A stretch of 64,000 nucleotides of DNA, from the NCBI GenBank assembly GCA_964633225.1, contig CAZWFQ010000008.1, positions 9,406 through 73,405 of the forward strand, read 5' to 3'. This DNA is from JAKQIM01 sp964633225. Lineage in GTDB: Bacteria > Chloroflexota > Anaerolineae > Anaerolineales > UBA4823. Within the stretch, counting starts at the first letter, position 1. Every line of letters begins with the position of its first letter. The notes below the pieces were generated by a model. The model made no database searches and had not been told where the DNA came from. It saw nothing but the letters and a program-made list of their open reading frames with translations. The translations under genes were made by a program, and so were the position numbers. This document shows positions 19,041 through 27,192 of the stretch, one piece after another.

Positions 19041-22000
19041 GTGCATCAACAAAAGCTTGTCTCTGGTGTTCATGGCGCCTTGATCCGTGAAGCCCTGGCA
19101 CCGAGCCGCCGCGGTAGCCTGGCGGTCTCGGTGCTGTTGGGCTTCGCGGCTGGGCTTTGTGCCATCGGCCAGGCGGTTGTGCTGAGCCGGATAGTTCATG
19201 ATGTAATCCTGCCAGATGTGTCTGTGATATCCCTGGGTAGGGCATCTTCGTCATCACCTGTTCTGTATACAACCCATTTGGCCTGGCTGTTTGGATTGGC
19301 AACCTTGCGGGCGGCATTGGTAGGTGGTTCAGAATCGGCCGCCTGCCGGTTGGCGGCAAAGGTCAAGGAAGGCTTGCGGCAGCGCTTGATGGCGAGCCTG
19401 GTGGGACGGGGGCCGGCGGCTTTGCAGACCGAGCAAACTGGCGAGCTGGTCAATACTTTTAGCGAGGGCATTGAGGGGCTAGACGCATATTATGCCCAAT
19501 ATTTGCCTCAATTGTTTTTCGCCCTCAGTTTGCCGCTGTTGATGGTGGCGGTCATCTTTCGTATTGACTGGGTTTCGGGGCTGATCCTGCTGTTGACCGG
19601 GCCGTTAATTCCCCTGTTCATGATATTAATTGGCGATATGGGGGCCGCCCTGGCGAAACGCCAATGGAGTACGCTCGGCCGGATGAGCGCATTCTTCTTT
19701 GATGTGTTACAGGGCCTGGCGACGCTGAAGATGCTGGGACAAAGCAAGCATCAAGATGCGAATATCTTCCGGGCCAGCCAGCAGTACCGCCGTGCGACCA
19801 TGGCAGTGATGCGAGTGACATTCCTCTCGGCGTTTGTGCTTGAGCTGCTATCAACCCTGAGCGTGGCGGTGGTGGCTGTTCAGATTGGCCTGCGCCTGCT
19901 GTATGGGCAGATGTCTTTCCAGTCAGCCTTCTTGATCTTGATCTTGGCCCCAGAATACTACCTGCCGCTGCGCTTGCTGGCCTTGCGCTTCCATGCCAGC
20001 ACGGCGGGTGCGGCAGCAGGAGAGCGGGTGTTTGACCTGCTTAAGGCGGGACCTGAGTTGGGCAGCCTGGATGAAACAGCGATTGGCGTGGCCGCAGCAG
20101 GCGAGACTGCCGGGGCAGACCAGGCACCTGAAATTTGCCTGTCTGGCATAACCTTTGCTTATCCGGGCGGCCCGCCCATTCTACGTGATCTGAGCTGCTG
20201 CTTCCCGGCTGGAAAGGTCAGCGTTTTGAGCGGCCCAAGCGGGGCGGGAAAATCGACGTTGGCTGGACTGCTGCTGGGGTTCTGGAAGCTGTCGGGCTTG
20301 AACCCGGGCACAATCTTGGTTGATGGGCAACCGGTGAGCAGCCTACCATTTCCGGTGGCCTGGGTGCCGCAGCGCCCATACCTGTTCCATGCCAGCGTGG
20401 CAGACAATATTCGCCTGGGCCATCCGGGCGCATCGGACGCAGACGTGGTGCGGGCGGCTGGCCTGGCGAATGCTGATGCATTCATCCGCGCGTTACCCAA
20501 AGGCTACCAGACCATGCTGGGAGAGCGCGGTCTGCGCCTTAGTGGCGGACAGGCGCAGCGCATTGCCCTGGCACGGGCGTTTCTTAGCCCGGCTCGCTTC
20601 CTGATCTTGGACGAGCCAGCCGCGCATCTTGATCCAGAGAGCGAACAGCAGATCAACCTTGCGATCCGTGGGCTGGCGGGGGGGCGAACTGTTTTGGTTA
20701 TTACTCATCGCCCGTGGACCTTTCAGCGCTCTGCTGGGTTGGAAGATACTCAGCAGTTATTTTTAGAGGATGGCCGTGTCCGGCAGCTTTCTCCGGCTGA
20801 ATGGGAGGAGGCTGCGGTTAGTGTCGCGGCTGTTCCCGGAAAATATTCCTCGCCTCCGGAGCAGGCGTTAGGGCTGCCCGAAAAGATGGCGGAGGGTGGT
20901 AGCACAAAATCCCCGCTCGTTGCCACGCGATACTTACTCTCTTTGTTGACCCCTTTCGTTTGGCCTTTGATGCTTGCCGCCCTATTGGGATTCGCTGCCA
21001 TTGCCAGCGGGGCGGGCTTGATGGGCACGGCTGCATACATTTTATCTCGTGCTGCCTGGCCAGCTTCAATCGCGGATTTGCAAGTGGCGATTGTGGGGGT
21101 GCGTTTCTTTGGGTTGGGGAAGGCTGCCTTTCGATACCTGGAGCGGTTAGCGGCCCATCGGGTTACTTTGAGCGTGTTGGCAGAGCTGCGCTTGCGGATT
21201 TATCGCGCTATCGAGCCCCTGGCCCCGGCGCGCCTGGTGGGTACCTATCACACGGGTGGCCTGTTAAACCAGTTGACCAGCGACGTCAATGCGCTGGACG
21301 CCTTTTATGTGCGCGCGATTGCTCCGCCGGTGGCGGCATTATTTGTTACCGGAGCGGTGGGAGCATTTTTTGGCCATTTCGATGCCCGCTTGGCGCTTGG
21401 TATGATGGGCTTATTGGTGTGCAACGGCGTGCTGCTGCCTGGTTGGGCGTGGATTCTTTGGCGCCAAGCGGGCCCGCAGATCGTAGCAGTGCGCTCAGAT
21501 CTAAAAATCAGGTTAGTTGATCTCTTGCGGGGTATGCCGGATCTATTGGTGATGGGGCAGGCTGGGTCCCAGTCTCAGCGGGTGCTTGGCCTGGCAAAAA
21601 AATTGGATCGGCTGGCACAGCAAGCCGGTCAACGGAATGCCTGGTTCAATGCAGGGAATATCTTTTTCGCTCACCTGGCGGCATGGTTTGTGCTGGTGAC
21701 AGCAATTCCCCTGGCCAGCCAGTTGCAGATCAGCCCGCTGGCGGTGGGGGCATTGGCCCTGGTTGCCCTGGCTTGTTTTGATGCCACCCAGGCGCTGCCC
21801 CAGGCGGGCCAACAGCTTGCCGCTGACCAGGCTGCGGCTGGCCGATTACTGCAGGTGATGGACCAACCGCCAGCCGTCAACGATAGCCGCGGCGAGTCCG
21901 GGCAGGATATGGATGCTGGCGAGGCACATGTTCGGATTGAAGATTTGGGCTTTGCTTACCCTGAAGACGATGTGGTGGGGCCCAAGCTTGTGTTGGACGG

Positions 22001-22634
22001 GTTGAGCCTGGATCTGCGCCCAGGGAAGATGGTTGTCTTGATGGGGCGGAGTGGGGCTGGCAAATCTACGTTGATCAACCTGCTGCTGCGCTTTTGGGAG
22101 TTTGAACAGGGCTCAATCTGCTTGAACGGGCGTGACATTCGCCAGGTGCGTGCGCCAGATGTGCGGCGGCACTTTGCGGTTGTGCCTCAGCAGGTGCACT
22201 TATTTAATGCTACTTTGCGCGATAATTTGCGCCTGGCCAGGCCCGAGGCGCAAGATGCTGACTTGCAGGCCGCTTTACACCTGGCGCGTTTGGATAGCTG
22301 GTTGAGTGCTTTGCCGGATGGCCTGGATACCTGGTTGGGTGAAGACGGTTTACGCTTGAGTGGTGGAGAACGACAGCGGCTGGCTCTGGCGCGTGCCAGT
22401 TTGCAGAGGGCTCCCTTCTTGTTACTTGATGAGCCTACCGCTCACCTGGATGCGCAAACCGCCAGGGAAGTCATGAAAAATATCGCTGGCCTGCGCACGC
22501 AGTGCGGCATTTTGCTGATTACCCACCACCTGGATCAAGAGGCGGATTTTCTGACGGAAAAAGATGATTTGATTGTTCTTGAGCAGGGCAAGCCGGTTAA
22601 GCGCGCGCCGGAGGCTTATGCAATTGACCGTTGA
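19041..22634 (+). CDS. cydDC: Fused CydDC thiol/haem ABC exporter, single chain
   Basis: A 1197-residue ABC exporter in which CydD and CydC are joined. The first half has a six-helix membrane domain, Walker A SGPSGAGKST near 395, signature LSGGQAQRIALARAF and LILDEPAAHLD; the second half repeats this with Walker A MGRSGAGKST near 1005, signature LSGGERQRLALARAS and LLLDEPTAHLD. Bacterial CydDC is needed to assemble cytochrome bd and is proposed to move thiols or haem. The start is GTG 19041, four bases after cydB; no in-frame ATG lies nearby. CydDC is two proteins in E. coli; fused forms are known in some bacteria. It ends one base from the convergent rlmL-type gene. Confidence 0.92.
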   Translation: MHQQKLVSGVHGALIREALAPSRRGSLAVSVLLGFAAGLCAIGQAVVLSRIVHDVILPDVSVISLGRASSSSPVLYTTHLAWLFGLATLRAALVGGSESAACRLAAKVKEGLRQRLMASLVGRGPAALQTEQTGELVNTFSEGIEGLDAYYAQYLPQLFFALSLPLLMVAVIFRIDWVSGLILLLTGPLIPLFMILIGDMGAALAKRQWSTLGRMSAFFFDVLQGLATLKMLGQSKHQDANIFRASQQYRRATMAVMRVTFLSAFVLELLSTLSVAVVAVQIGLRLLYGQMSFQSAFLILILAPEYYLPLRLLALRFHASTAGAAAGERVFDLLKAGPELGSLDETAIGVAAAGETAGADQAPEICLSGITFAYPGGPPILRDLSCCFPAGKVSVLSGPSGAGKSTLAGLLLGFWKLSGLNPGTILVDGQPVSSLPFPVAWVPQRPYLFHASVADNIRLGHPGASDADVVRAAGLANADAFIRALPKGYQTMLGERGLRLSGGQAQRIALARAFLSPARFLILDEPAAHLDPESEQQINLAIRGLAGGRTVLVITHRPWTFQRSAGLEDTQQLFLEDGRVRQLSPAEWEEAAVSVAAVPGKYSSPPEQALGLPEKMAEGGSTKSPLVATRYLLSLLTPFVWPLMLAALLGFAAIASGAGLMGTAAYILSRAAWPASIADLQVAIVGVRFFGLGKAAFRYLERLAAHRVTLSVLAELRLRIYRAIEPLAPARLVGTYHTGGLLNQLTSDVNALDAFYVRAIAPPVAALFVTGAVGAFFGHFDARLALGMMGLLVCNGVLLPGWAWILWRQAGPQIVAVRSDLKIRLVDLLRGMPDLLVMGQAGSQSQRVLGLAKKLDRLAQQAGQRNAWFNAGNIFFAHLAAWFVLVTAIPLASQLQISPLAVGALALVALACFDATQALPQAGQQLAADQAAAGRLLQVMDQPPAVNDSRGESGQDMDAGEAHVRIEDLGFAYPEDDVVGPKLVLDGLSLDLRPGKMVVLMGRSGAGKSTLINLLLRFWEFEQGSICLNGRDIRQVRAPDVRRHFAVVPQQVHLFNATLRDNLRLARPEAQDADLQAALHLARLDSWLSALPDGLDTWLGEDGLRLSGGERQRLALARASLQRAPFLLLDEPTAHLDAQTAREVMKNIAGLRTQCGILLITHHLDQEADFLTEKDDLIVLEQGKPVKRAPEAYAIDR

Positions 22635-22635
22635 G

Positions 22636-23793
22636 CTAACTGGGCACCTGGCCGCACCCCAGTTTCACGGGCGTGCCGCCGTTGATCCAGGCCAGGCTGG
22701 TATCCAGGCGCAGGCCTGTGCTGCGCAGCAGGTTTGTGTCGCTGCACAAGATGGCCACCTGCCAGCCGGGGCATTTTAACCGCAGCACTTTGCCGAACTG
22801 GGCGTACAGGTTGCGTAGATCGTGGTTGGCGCTGACCCGCAAGCCATAGGGCGGGTTGGTTATCACCCAGCCCACACCGGCGGGCTCTACGGCCGAGACC
22901 GCCCGGCAAGAAAATTCAATCTCGCCGGCTACGCCGGCCCGTTCGGCATTAGCCTGGGCCATTCGGATGGCACCGGCATCGCGGTCGGAGGCGATGAGCC
23001 TGGGTAGGTCGTCGGCCCGGTGAGACTGGCTTTCTGCCAACAGCTTTTCCCACACCTGGTTCTGAAAACCCGGCCAGTTCATGAATGCAAAATGGCGTTG
23101 TGCCCCTGGCGGGATGCCGCGCCGTAGGAGGGCAGCTTCGATGGGGATGGTGCCGGCACCGCAGAAGGGGTCGAGCAAGGGGGCCCCTGGTTCCCATCCG
23201 CAGGCCAAGAGCATGGCGGCCGCCAGGGTTTCGCGCAGGGGGGCCTTTGCGGTAGCCAGGCGGTAGCCCCGGCGATGCAGCAGCGCACCCGAAGAGTCGA
23301 TGCTCAGGCTGCATTCGTCGTTTACCAGGCGGGCGAGAATGATCTGTGTCTCAGTCTCTTCATCAAATTTCAGCAGTTCGGGTGGCTTCCCCAGCCGGTC
23401 GCCAATGGCTTTGACCAGCTCGCGCGCCACTGCTCCTGAGTGGTAGAGGCGCGATTTATGGCAGGTGACGCGCAGGGCCACGGGCTGGCCCGATGAGAGA
23501 AAACGTTCCCAGGGCAAGATATTGGCTTTCCGGCGCAGTTCAGAAAAGGCTGCGGCGTGGAATTGTGCGAAGCGTACCAGCACCCGGCTGGCGGTGCGCA
23601 GATGGAGATTAGCGCGGTAGACAGCCTCCAGCCCGCCGTAGAACTCCACGCCGCCAGAGTCTTCCTCGGGCGTGTTTGTCGAAGCTTGTGAGGGCAAAAG
23701 GGCTGCGGGGGGCAGCAATGCACTTAATTCCTGGCGTGTAAAGGGCTCGATGCTTGGGGCGCATACCGCAAAGAGCTTCTCTGGTTTAGTCAT
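22636..23793 (-). CDS. THUMP-domain RNA (guanine-N2) methyltransferase, RlmL/COG0116 type
   Basis: RNA methyltransferase of about 385 residues. The N-terminal half is a ferredoxin-like/THUMP region; the C-terminal UPF0020 methyltransferase shows LLDPFCGAGTIPIEAA and the catalytic NPPYGLRV. Proteins of this class modify 23S rRNA (RlmL N-domain) or tRNA (Trm14/TrmN). The start is ATG 23793, with AGGA upstream, overlapping the YgiQ-type gene by 8 bases; starting at 23877 would add 28 residues inside that gene. The exact RNA target is not determinable here. Confidence 0.87.
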   Translation of the reverse strand: MTKPEKLFAVCAPSIEPFTRQELSALLPPAALLPSQASTNTPEEDSGGVEFYGGLEAVYRANLHLRTASRVLVRFAQFHAAAFSELRRKANILPWERFLSSGQPVALRVTCHKSRLYHSGAVARELVKAIGDRLGKPPELLKFDEETETQIILARLVNDECSLSIDSSGALLHRRGYRLATAKAPLRETLAAAMLLACGWEPGAPLLDPFCGAGTIPIEAALLRRGIPPGAQRHFAFMNWPGFQNQVWEKLLAESQSHRADDLPRLIASDRDAGAIRMAQANAERAGVAGEIEFSCRAVSAVEPAGVGWVITNPPYGLRVSANHDLRNLYAQFGKVLRLKCPGWQVAILCSDTNLLRSTGLRLDTSLAWINGGTPVKLGCGQVPS

Positions 23794-25522
23794 GACGCGG
23801 TTTTCCTGGCCCTTCATGATCTTGCTTATGGACAACAATATCTTTCTGTCGCTCTTTGCGGCGCAGGTCTTTTTCAACGAAAATGGGCCGGTGCGTGAAG
23901 GGGTCCATCTCGGTGTAGTACATCAAGGCCGAATAGGTGGAGGGGGTGGGGGTGAAAACCTGCACCTGTTCGGGGTTGAGCTTGAGCGTTTTGCTCACAA
24001 AGCGCTTTAACTGACGCATATCCTGTTCTGTGCAGCCAGGGTGGGCGGCAATCATGTAGTAGGTAAGAAATTGTTTCTTGCCTGCCTGGCGGGACATCTC
24101 ATCGAAGGCATCCTTGAATGCCATCAGCGTGTACTTGCCCGGCTTGCCCATCTTCGCCAGCACAGAATCTTCTGTGTGTTCTGGCGCCACCTTCAACTGC
24201 CCAGAAACATGGTGCTCAACAATTTCTGCCAGGTACTGCCGCCCGGCAGCCTGGTCTTGCAGCAGCATGTCGTAGCGCAGGCCCGAAGCGATAAAAACCT
24301 TTTTTATACCTTTGATGCGGCGGATGCGCCGCAGCAGCTCAATCTGTGGACGGTGGTTGACCTTTAACAGCGGGCAAACTTCAGGATACAGGCAGCGTTT
24401 GTGCGTACAGCTTCCGCTTTTTAGTTTTTTCTGGCATTCAAAGCCGTACATGTTGGCCGTGGGCCCGCCCAGGTCGTGAATGTAACCTTTGAAATCGGTA
24501 TATTCGGTTAATCGCTGCGCTTCTAATAAGATCGATTCTTCACTGCGCCAGCGCACTGTGCGGCCCTCGTGCACGGCGATGGCGCAAAAATTACATTCGC
24601 CGTAGCAGCCGCGGTGGGTGGGAATGGAAAACTTGATCGTTTCCAGGGCCTTGGCTGGCCCTTGTTTTTCGTAATAGGGGTGCTGCGCGCGTTCATAATC
24701 CAGCTGATACACCGCATCTAGCTCTGCCTGGGTCTGGTAGACGGCTGGGGGATTCTGCACCAGATAACGGGCGGCGTGCTGTTGGTAAAGCCCTTTGGCA
24801 GTGAGCGGGTCATTGTTCTGGTAAAAAACGTGGAACATGTCGATGAAGGCGCTCTTATCCTGGCTGACCATTTCAAATGAGGGTAGTTCCAGGTAGGTAT
24901 CCTTCAGCGCAGCCACCTCAGCAGCAGGGGCGAGATAGCACAAGCCGCGGATGGAGCGTCCATTGCCTCCGGCGTTCAGTGCGGCGGCCAGCTCCAGCAC
25001 CGTTTTCTCTGCCATGCCGTATACCAGGTAATCGGCCTTGGCATCCAGCAGCACTGAGCCACGCACCCGATCGGTCCAGTAATCGTAATGTGCCACCCGC
25101 CGCAGGCTGGCCTCAATACCGCCCAACACGATGGGGCAGGTGGGCTTGAAGAAACGTCGGATGAGGTTGGTGTAGACAATGGTGGCCCGGTCGGGGCGGC
25201 GGTCATTGACCCCGCCGGGCGTATAGTCATCACTTCGCCGGTGTTTCTTCAGGGCGGTGTAGTTGGCTACCATCGAGTCGACGCATCCGGCTGACACTCC
25301 CCAGAACAGGCGCGGCTGGCCCAGGCGGGTAATATCTTCTGCGGTTTGAACCTGCGGTTGGGCAATGATGCCCACGCGATAACCGGCCTGCACCAGCAGC
25401 TTTCCAATCACGGCACTGCCGATGTAGGGGCTGTCGATATAGCTGTCGCCGCTGACCAGGATGACGTCGAGCGCATCCCAGCCTAACTGCTTCATTTCTG
25501 AACGCGTGGTGGGAAGAAACAT
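23786..25522 (-). CDS. YgiQ-family (UPF0313) radical SAM protein
   Basis: Cytosolic radical SAM protein of 578 residues, shorter than E. coli YgiQ. The N-terminal B12-binding-like region (VILVSGDSYID, SAVIGKLLVQAGYRVGII) is followed by the cluster motif GCYGECNFCAI (C-x3-C-x2-C) near residue 310. A Cys-rich segment (CTHKRCLYPEVC) and VAPEHTED follow, both typical of the family. The reaction is unknown. Downstream and overlapping is the RNA methyltransferase. Confidence 0.9.
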   Translation of the reverse strand: MFLPTTRSEMKQLGWDALDVILVSGDSYIDSPYIGSAVIGKLLVQAGYRVGIIAQPQVQTAEDITRLGQPRLFWGVSAGCVDSMVANYTALKKHRRSDDYTPGGVNDRRPDRATIVYTNLIRRFFKPTCPIVLGGIEASLRRVAHYDYWTDRVRGSVLLDAKADYLVYGMAEKTVLELAAALNAGGNGRSIRGLCYLAPAAEVAALKDTYLELPSFEMVSQDKSAFIDMFHVFYQNNDPLTAKGLYQQHAARYLVQNPPAVYQTQAELDAVYQLDYERAQHPYYEKQGPAKALETIKFSIPTHRGCYGECNFCAIAVHEGRTVRWRSEESILLEAQRLTEYTDFKGYIHDLGGPTANMYGFECQKKLKSGSCTHKRCLYPEVCPLLKVNHRPQIELLRRIRRIKGIKKVFIASGLRYDMLLQDQAAGRQYLAEIVEHHVSGQLKVAPEHTEDSVLAKMGKPGKYTLMAFKDAFDEMSRQAGKKQFLTYYMIAAHPGCTEQDMRQLKRFVSKTLKLNPEQVQVFTPTPSTYSALMYYTEMDPFTHRPIFVEKDLRRKERQKDIVVHKQDHEGPGKPRHD

Positions 25523-26028
25523 ACCTTTATTTTATCTTAATAACACAGTTGATGTTCGGCAGGTTGGTAGCGCGCTTCCATAGGCAAAATAGAACGAGCA
25601 GTTTGGTGGAGCCAGGATAAGCATTCTGCAAGCGGTGTTGGGGTATTAGCCTTGAGATGCGCATCTAGCGGGTCAAAGTGGAAGCTATGACAGGGGCAGA
25701 ACGGTGTGCGAGCCTGGCGGGTGGGCTGAGGCGGGGCCGAGGTCGAACTGCGTGACAGGCGGCGGCGAAGCTTGGTAGCCCAAAAATCGCAGAAGGCGCC
25801 CAGCCCAAGCACTCCGCTGGCGGTAAAGCGTTTGCACCGAGATGGCGGCTTCGGCTGGCGTAGGGATGTAATAGAACATTTTGAGCGCGCCGCTTTTTTT
25901 TTGCAAGTTTTACCTGAGGGAATATGATGGGTTTTGGTTATCAACTATTTCTATAGTCAGCTATTCAAAAAAATAAAGCATGTTATGACAATCTACATCT
26001 TACGTGCTTGATTCAAAACACCTATACT
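25523..26028. other. Long non-coding stretch upstream of the sulfur operon
   Basis: About 500 bases between the leftward radical SAM gene and the ArsR promoter. The minus strand has two overlapping open frames (25537-25944 and 25685-25906) in different registers with no ribosome-binding site. One reads like a helix-turn-helix start (AAISVQTLYRQRSAWAGRLL) and the other like a coherent C-terminus (HFDPLDAHLKAN). Joined by a frameshift near 25700-25750 they would make a protein of about 120 residues, so this may be a decayed gene. Confidence in that is low. Confidence 0.3.
26000..26028 (+). promoter_or_regulatory. Putative promoter of the sulfur operon
   Basis: TATACT at 26023-26028 is a fair -10; 17 bases upstream is TTACGT (26000-26005), a weak -35. 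The -10 directly abuts the palindrome at 26029-26044, so a bound protein there would block initiation. The ATG of the ArsR gene lies 50 bases downstream. Confidence 0.45.
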
Positions 26029-26044
26029 TCAAGCAATTGCTTGA
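26029..26044. promoter_or_regulatory. Perfect 16-bp palindrome, probable ArsR-family operator
   Basis: TCAAGCAATTGCTTGA is a perfect inverted repeat directly after the -10 of the ArsR gene. ArsR-family repressors bind such sites over the start of their own promoter. The segment from the -10 on is shared, 22 of 28 positions, with the promoter region at 60784-60811. Confidence 0.6.
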
Positions 26045-26078
26045 TTAAGCGAATCGTTGAATCTGTCTGGCTGATACA

Positions 26079-26375
26079 ATGGACACAGTGACGCTAGAGA
26101 TGGCTGAAAAACAGGCTGCCCTGTACAGGGTTATGGGGAATGGACGTAGGCTGCTGATCCTCTGGATGCTTTCTAAAGAGGAACTGTCTGTAAACGAGAT
26201 CGCGGCCCGAGTCGGCAGTACTCTGCAAAATGTTTCTCAACACTTGAACTTGCTTAAGAAGGCTGGTGTTGTGTATACGCGCCGCGATGGGCAAATGATT
26301 TTCTACCAGGCTGCTGATCATGAATGTGTGAAACAGTGCCTTGCCATACTGCGGGCAACTGGCACTTTTGAATAA
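26079..26375 (+). CDS. ArsR-family winged-helix regulator
   Basis: 98 residues, one winged-helix domain: helices SVNEIAARV and LQNVSQHLNLLKKAGVV, wing RRDGQMIFYQA. Two cysteines near the end (C83 and C87, ECVKQC) could be a thiol/persulfide or metal sensor. The best studied sulfide sensors of this family (SqrR/BigR) use two cysteines placed differently, so the sensing chemistry is inference. As first gene of the TusA-Qmo-like-DsrE operon, with a palindrome on its own promoter, it probably represses the operon until a sulfur or redox signal appears. An alternative ATG lies at 26100. Confidence 0.85.
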   Translation: MDTVTLEMAEKQAALYRVMGNGRRLLILWMLSKEELSVNEIAARVGSTLQNVSQHLNLLKKAGVVYTRRDGQMIFYQAADHECVKQCLAILRATGTFE

Positions 26376-26414
26376 CCTATCAAACTCACCCCCACAAGTT
26401 AAGGAGAAATGACG

Positions 26415-26666
26415 ATGACTACTGATTTGAATACCACCCAAGCCGCTAAGGTTGTCGATGCGCGTGCCATGTCTTGCCCGGGGCCTCTGCTTGAGGCCAA
26501 GAAAAGTATTGCCGCGGTTAAGGTTGGCGAAGTGCTTGAGATCTGGTCTGGCGACTCGAATACCAAGAGTGATATGCCGCGCTGGTGCGAAAAGGTTGGG
26601 CACGAATTCTTGGGTTCTCTGCCTGGCGAAGGCTACGAGCGGCTCTTCATCCGCCGCAAGAAATAG
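26415..26666 (+). CDS. TusA-family sulfur-carrier protein (first copy)
   Basis: Cytosolic sulfur carrier of 83 residues with the family motif DARAMSCPGPLLEAKK; the Cys of CPGP (C21) would carry a persulfide. ATG 26415 is chosen because AAGGAG is 8 bases upstream; ATG 26409 is only 2 bases from it. It lies second in the operon, directly after the regulator. TusA proteins next to hdr/dsr genes usually pass sulfane sulfur between a rhodanese, DsrE and the oxidising or reducing complex rather than serving tRNA thiolation. Confidence 0.88.
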   Translation: MTTDLNTTQAAKVVDARAMSCPGPLLEAKKSIAAVKVGEVLEIWSGDSNTKSDMPRWCEKVGHEFLGSLPGEGYERLFIRRKK

Positions 26667-26676
26667 AACGGTAAGA

Positions 26677-26715
26677 GGGTAATTTGCCTGCATTTCTGAT
26701 GCAGGCAAATTACCC
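26677..26715 (+). other. Strong intercistronic hairpin
   Basis: A perfect 17-bp stem (26677-26693 with 26699-26715) and a 5-base loop, located between the TusA gene and the MvhD-like gene. There is no U-tract after it, so it is more likely an mRNA processing or stabilising element, or an attenuator, than a simple terminator. It would separate a highly expressed regulator-TusA segment from the rest. Confidence 0.7.
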
Positions 26716-26737
26716 CTTCCGGATAGGAATCCTGAAC

Positions 26738-27175
26738 ATGGCACAGAATGAAAAGGTCAAACAACCTAAGATCCTGATCCTGGCTACGCTGGCAGGCGGG
26801 TATGCCGGGGCTGATGCGGCTGGCCAGGTGCATGTTGGTTACCCGGCCAATACCTATATCCTGCCAGTTATATCACCGGTCATGTTCCCGCCGGAATTCT
26901 TCATCCGTGCTTTTGACCGTGGCATTGACGCGATCATCATTATGTACAGTGGCACCGACAGCCCCTATAAGGTTGAAGCCGATGGCACGGCTGACCTGGT
27001 CAACCGCACCTACGCGTTGATGAAGACCCGCGGGATCGACATTCGCCGCCTGCGCCTGGCGGCCATTTGTACGGTCTGCGTCAAGCCTTTCTTGAAGGAG
27101 GTCAACCAGATGGCTGATCTATTGAAAGGCATTGGTTTTGTCAGGGACGAAATTACCGCACCCGCAGCGGCGTAG
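26738..27175 (+). CDS. MvhD/FlpD-like protein lacking the iron-sulfur cysteines
   Basis: 145 residues with the layout of the hydrogenase iron-sulfur subunit family (MvhD/FlpD, PF02662): an N-terminal strand then YAGADAAG, YPANTYILPVIS, AFDRGIDAIIIMYSG, and RGIDIRRLRLAAICTVCVKPF. In MvhD the [2Fe-2S] ligands come from the Cys-rich starts of these segments; here those positions are T-L-A-G-G, S-P-V-M and Y-S-G-T-D-S. Only ICTVC keeps two cysteines. The start at ATG 26738 avoids the upstream hairpin, which a longer frame would include. It sits directly before the QmoA-like gene. It may be a structural subunit that has lost its cluster. Confidence 0.7.
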   Translation: MAQNEKVKQPKILILATLAGGYAGADAAGQVHVGYPANTYILPVISPVMFPPEFFIRAFDRGIDAIIIMYSGTDSPYKVEADGTADLVNRTYALMKTRGIDIRRLRLAAICTVCVKPFLKEVNQMADLLKGIGFVRDEITAPAAA

Positions 27176-27192
27176 ACGAAAGGAGCAATGCT

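Noticed and set aside
26684..26737. Longer start for the MvhD-like protein
   Set aside because: The extension would lie inside the intercistronic hairpin and has no ribosome-binding site; ATG 26738 fits the family start.
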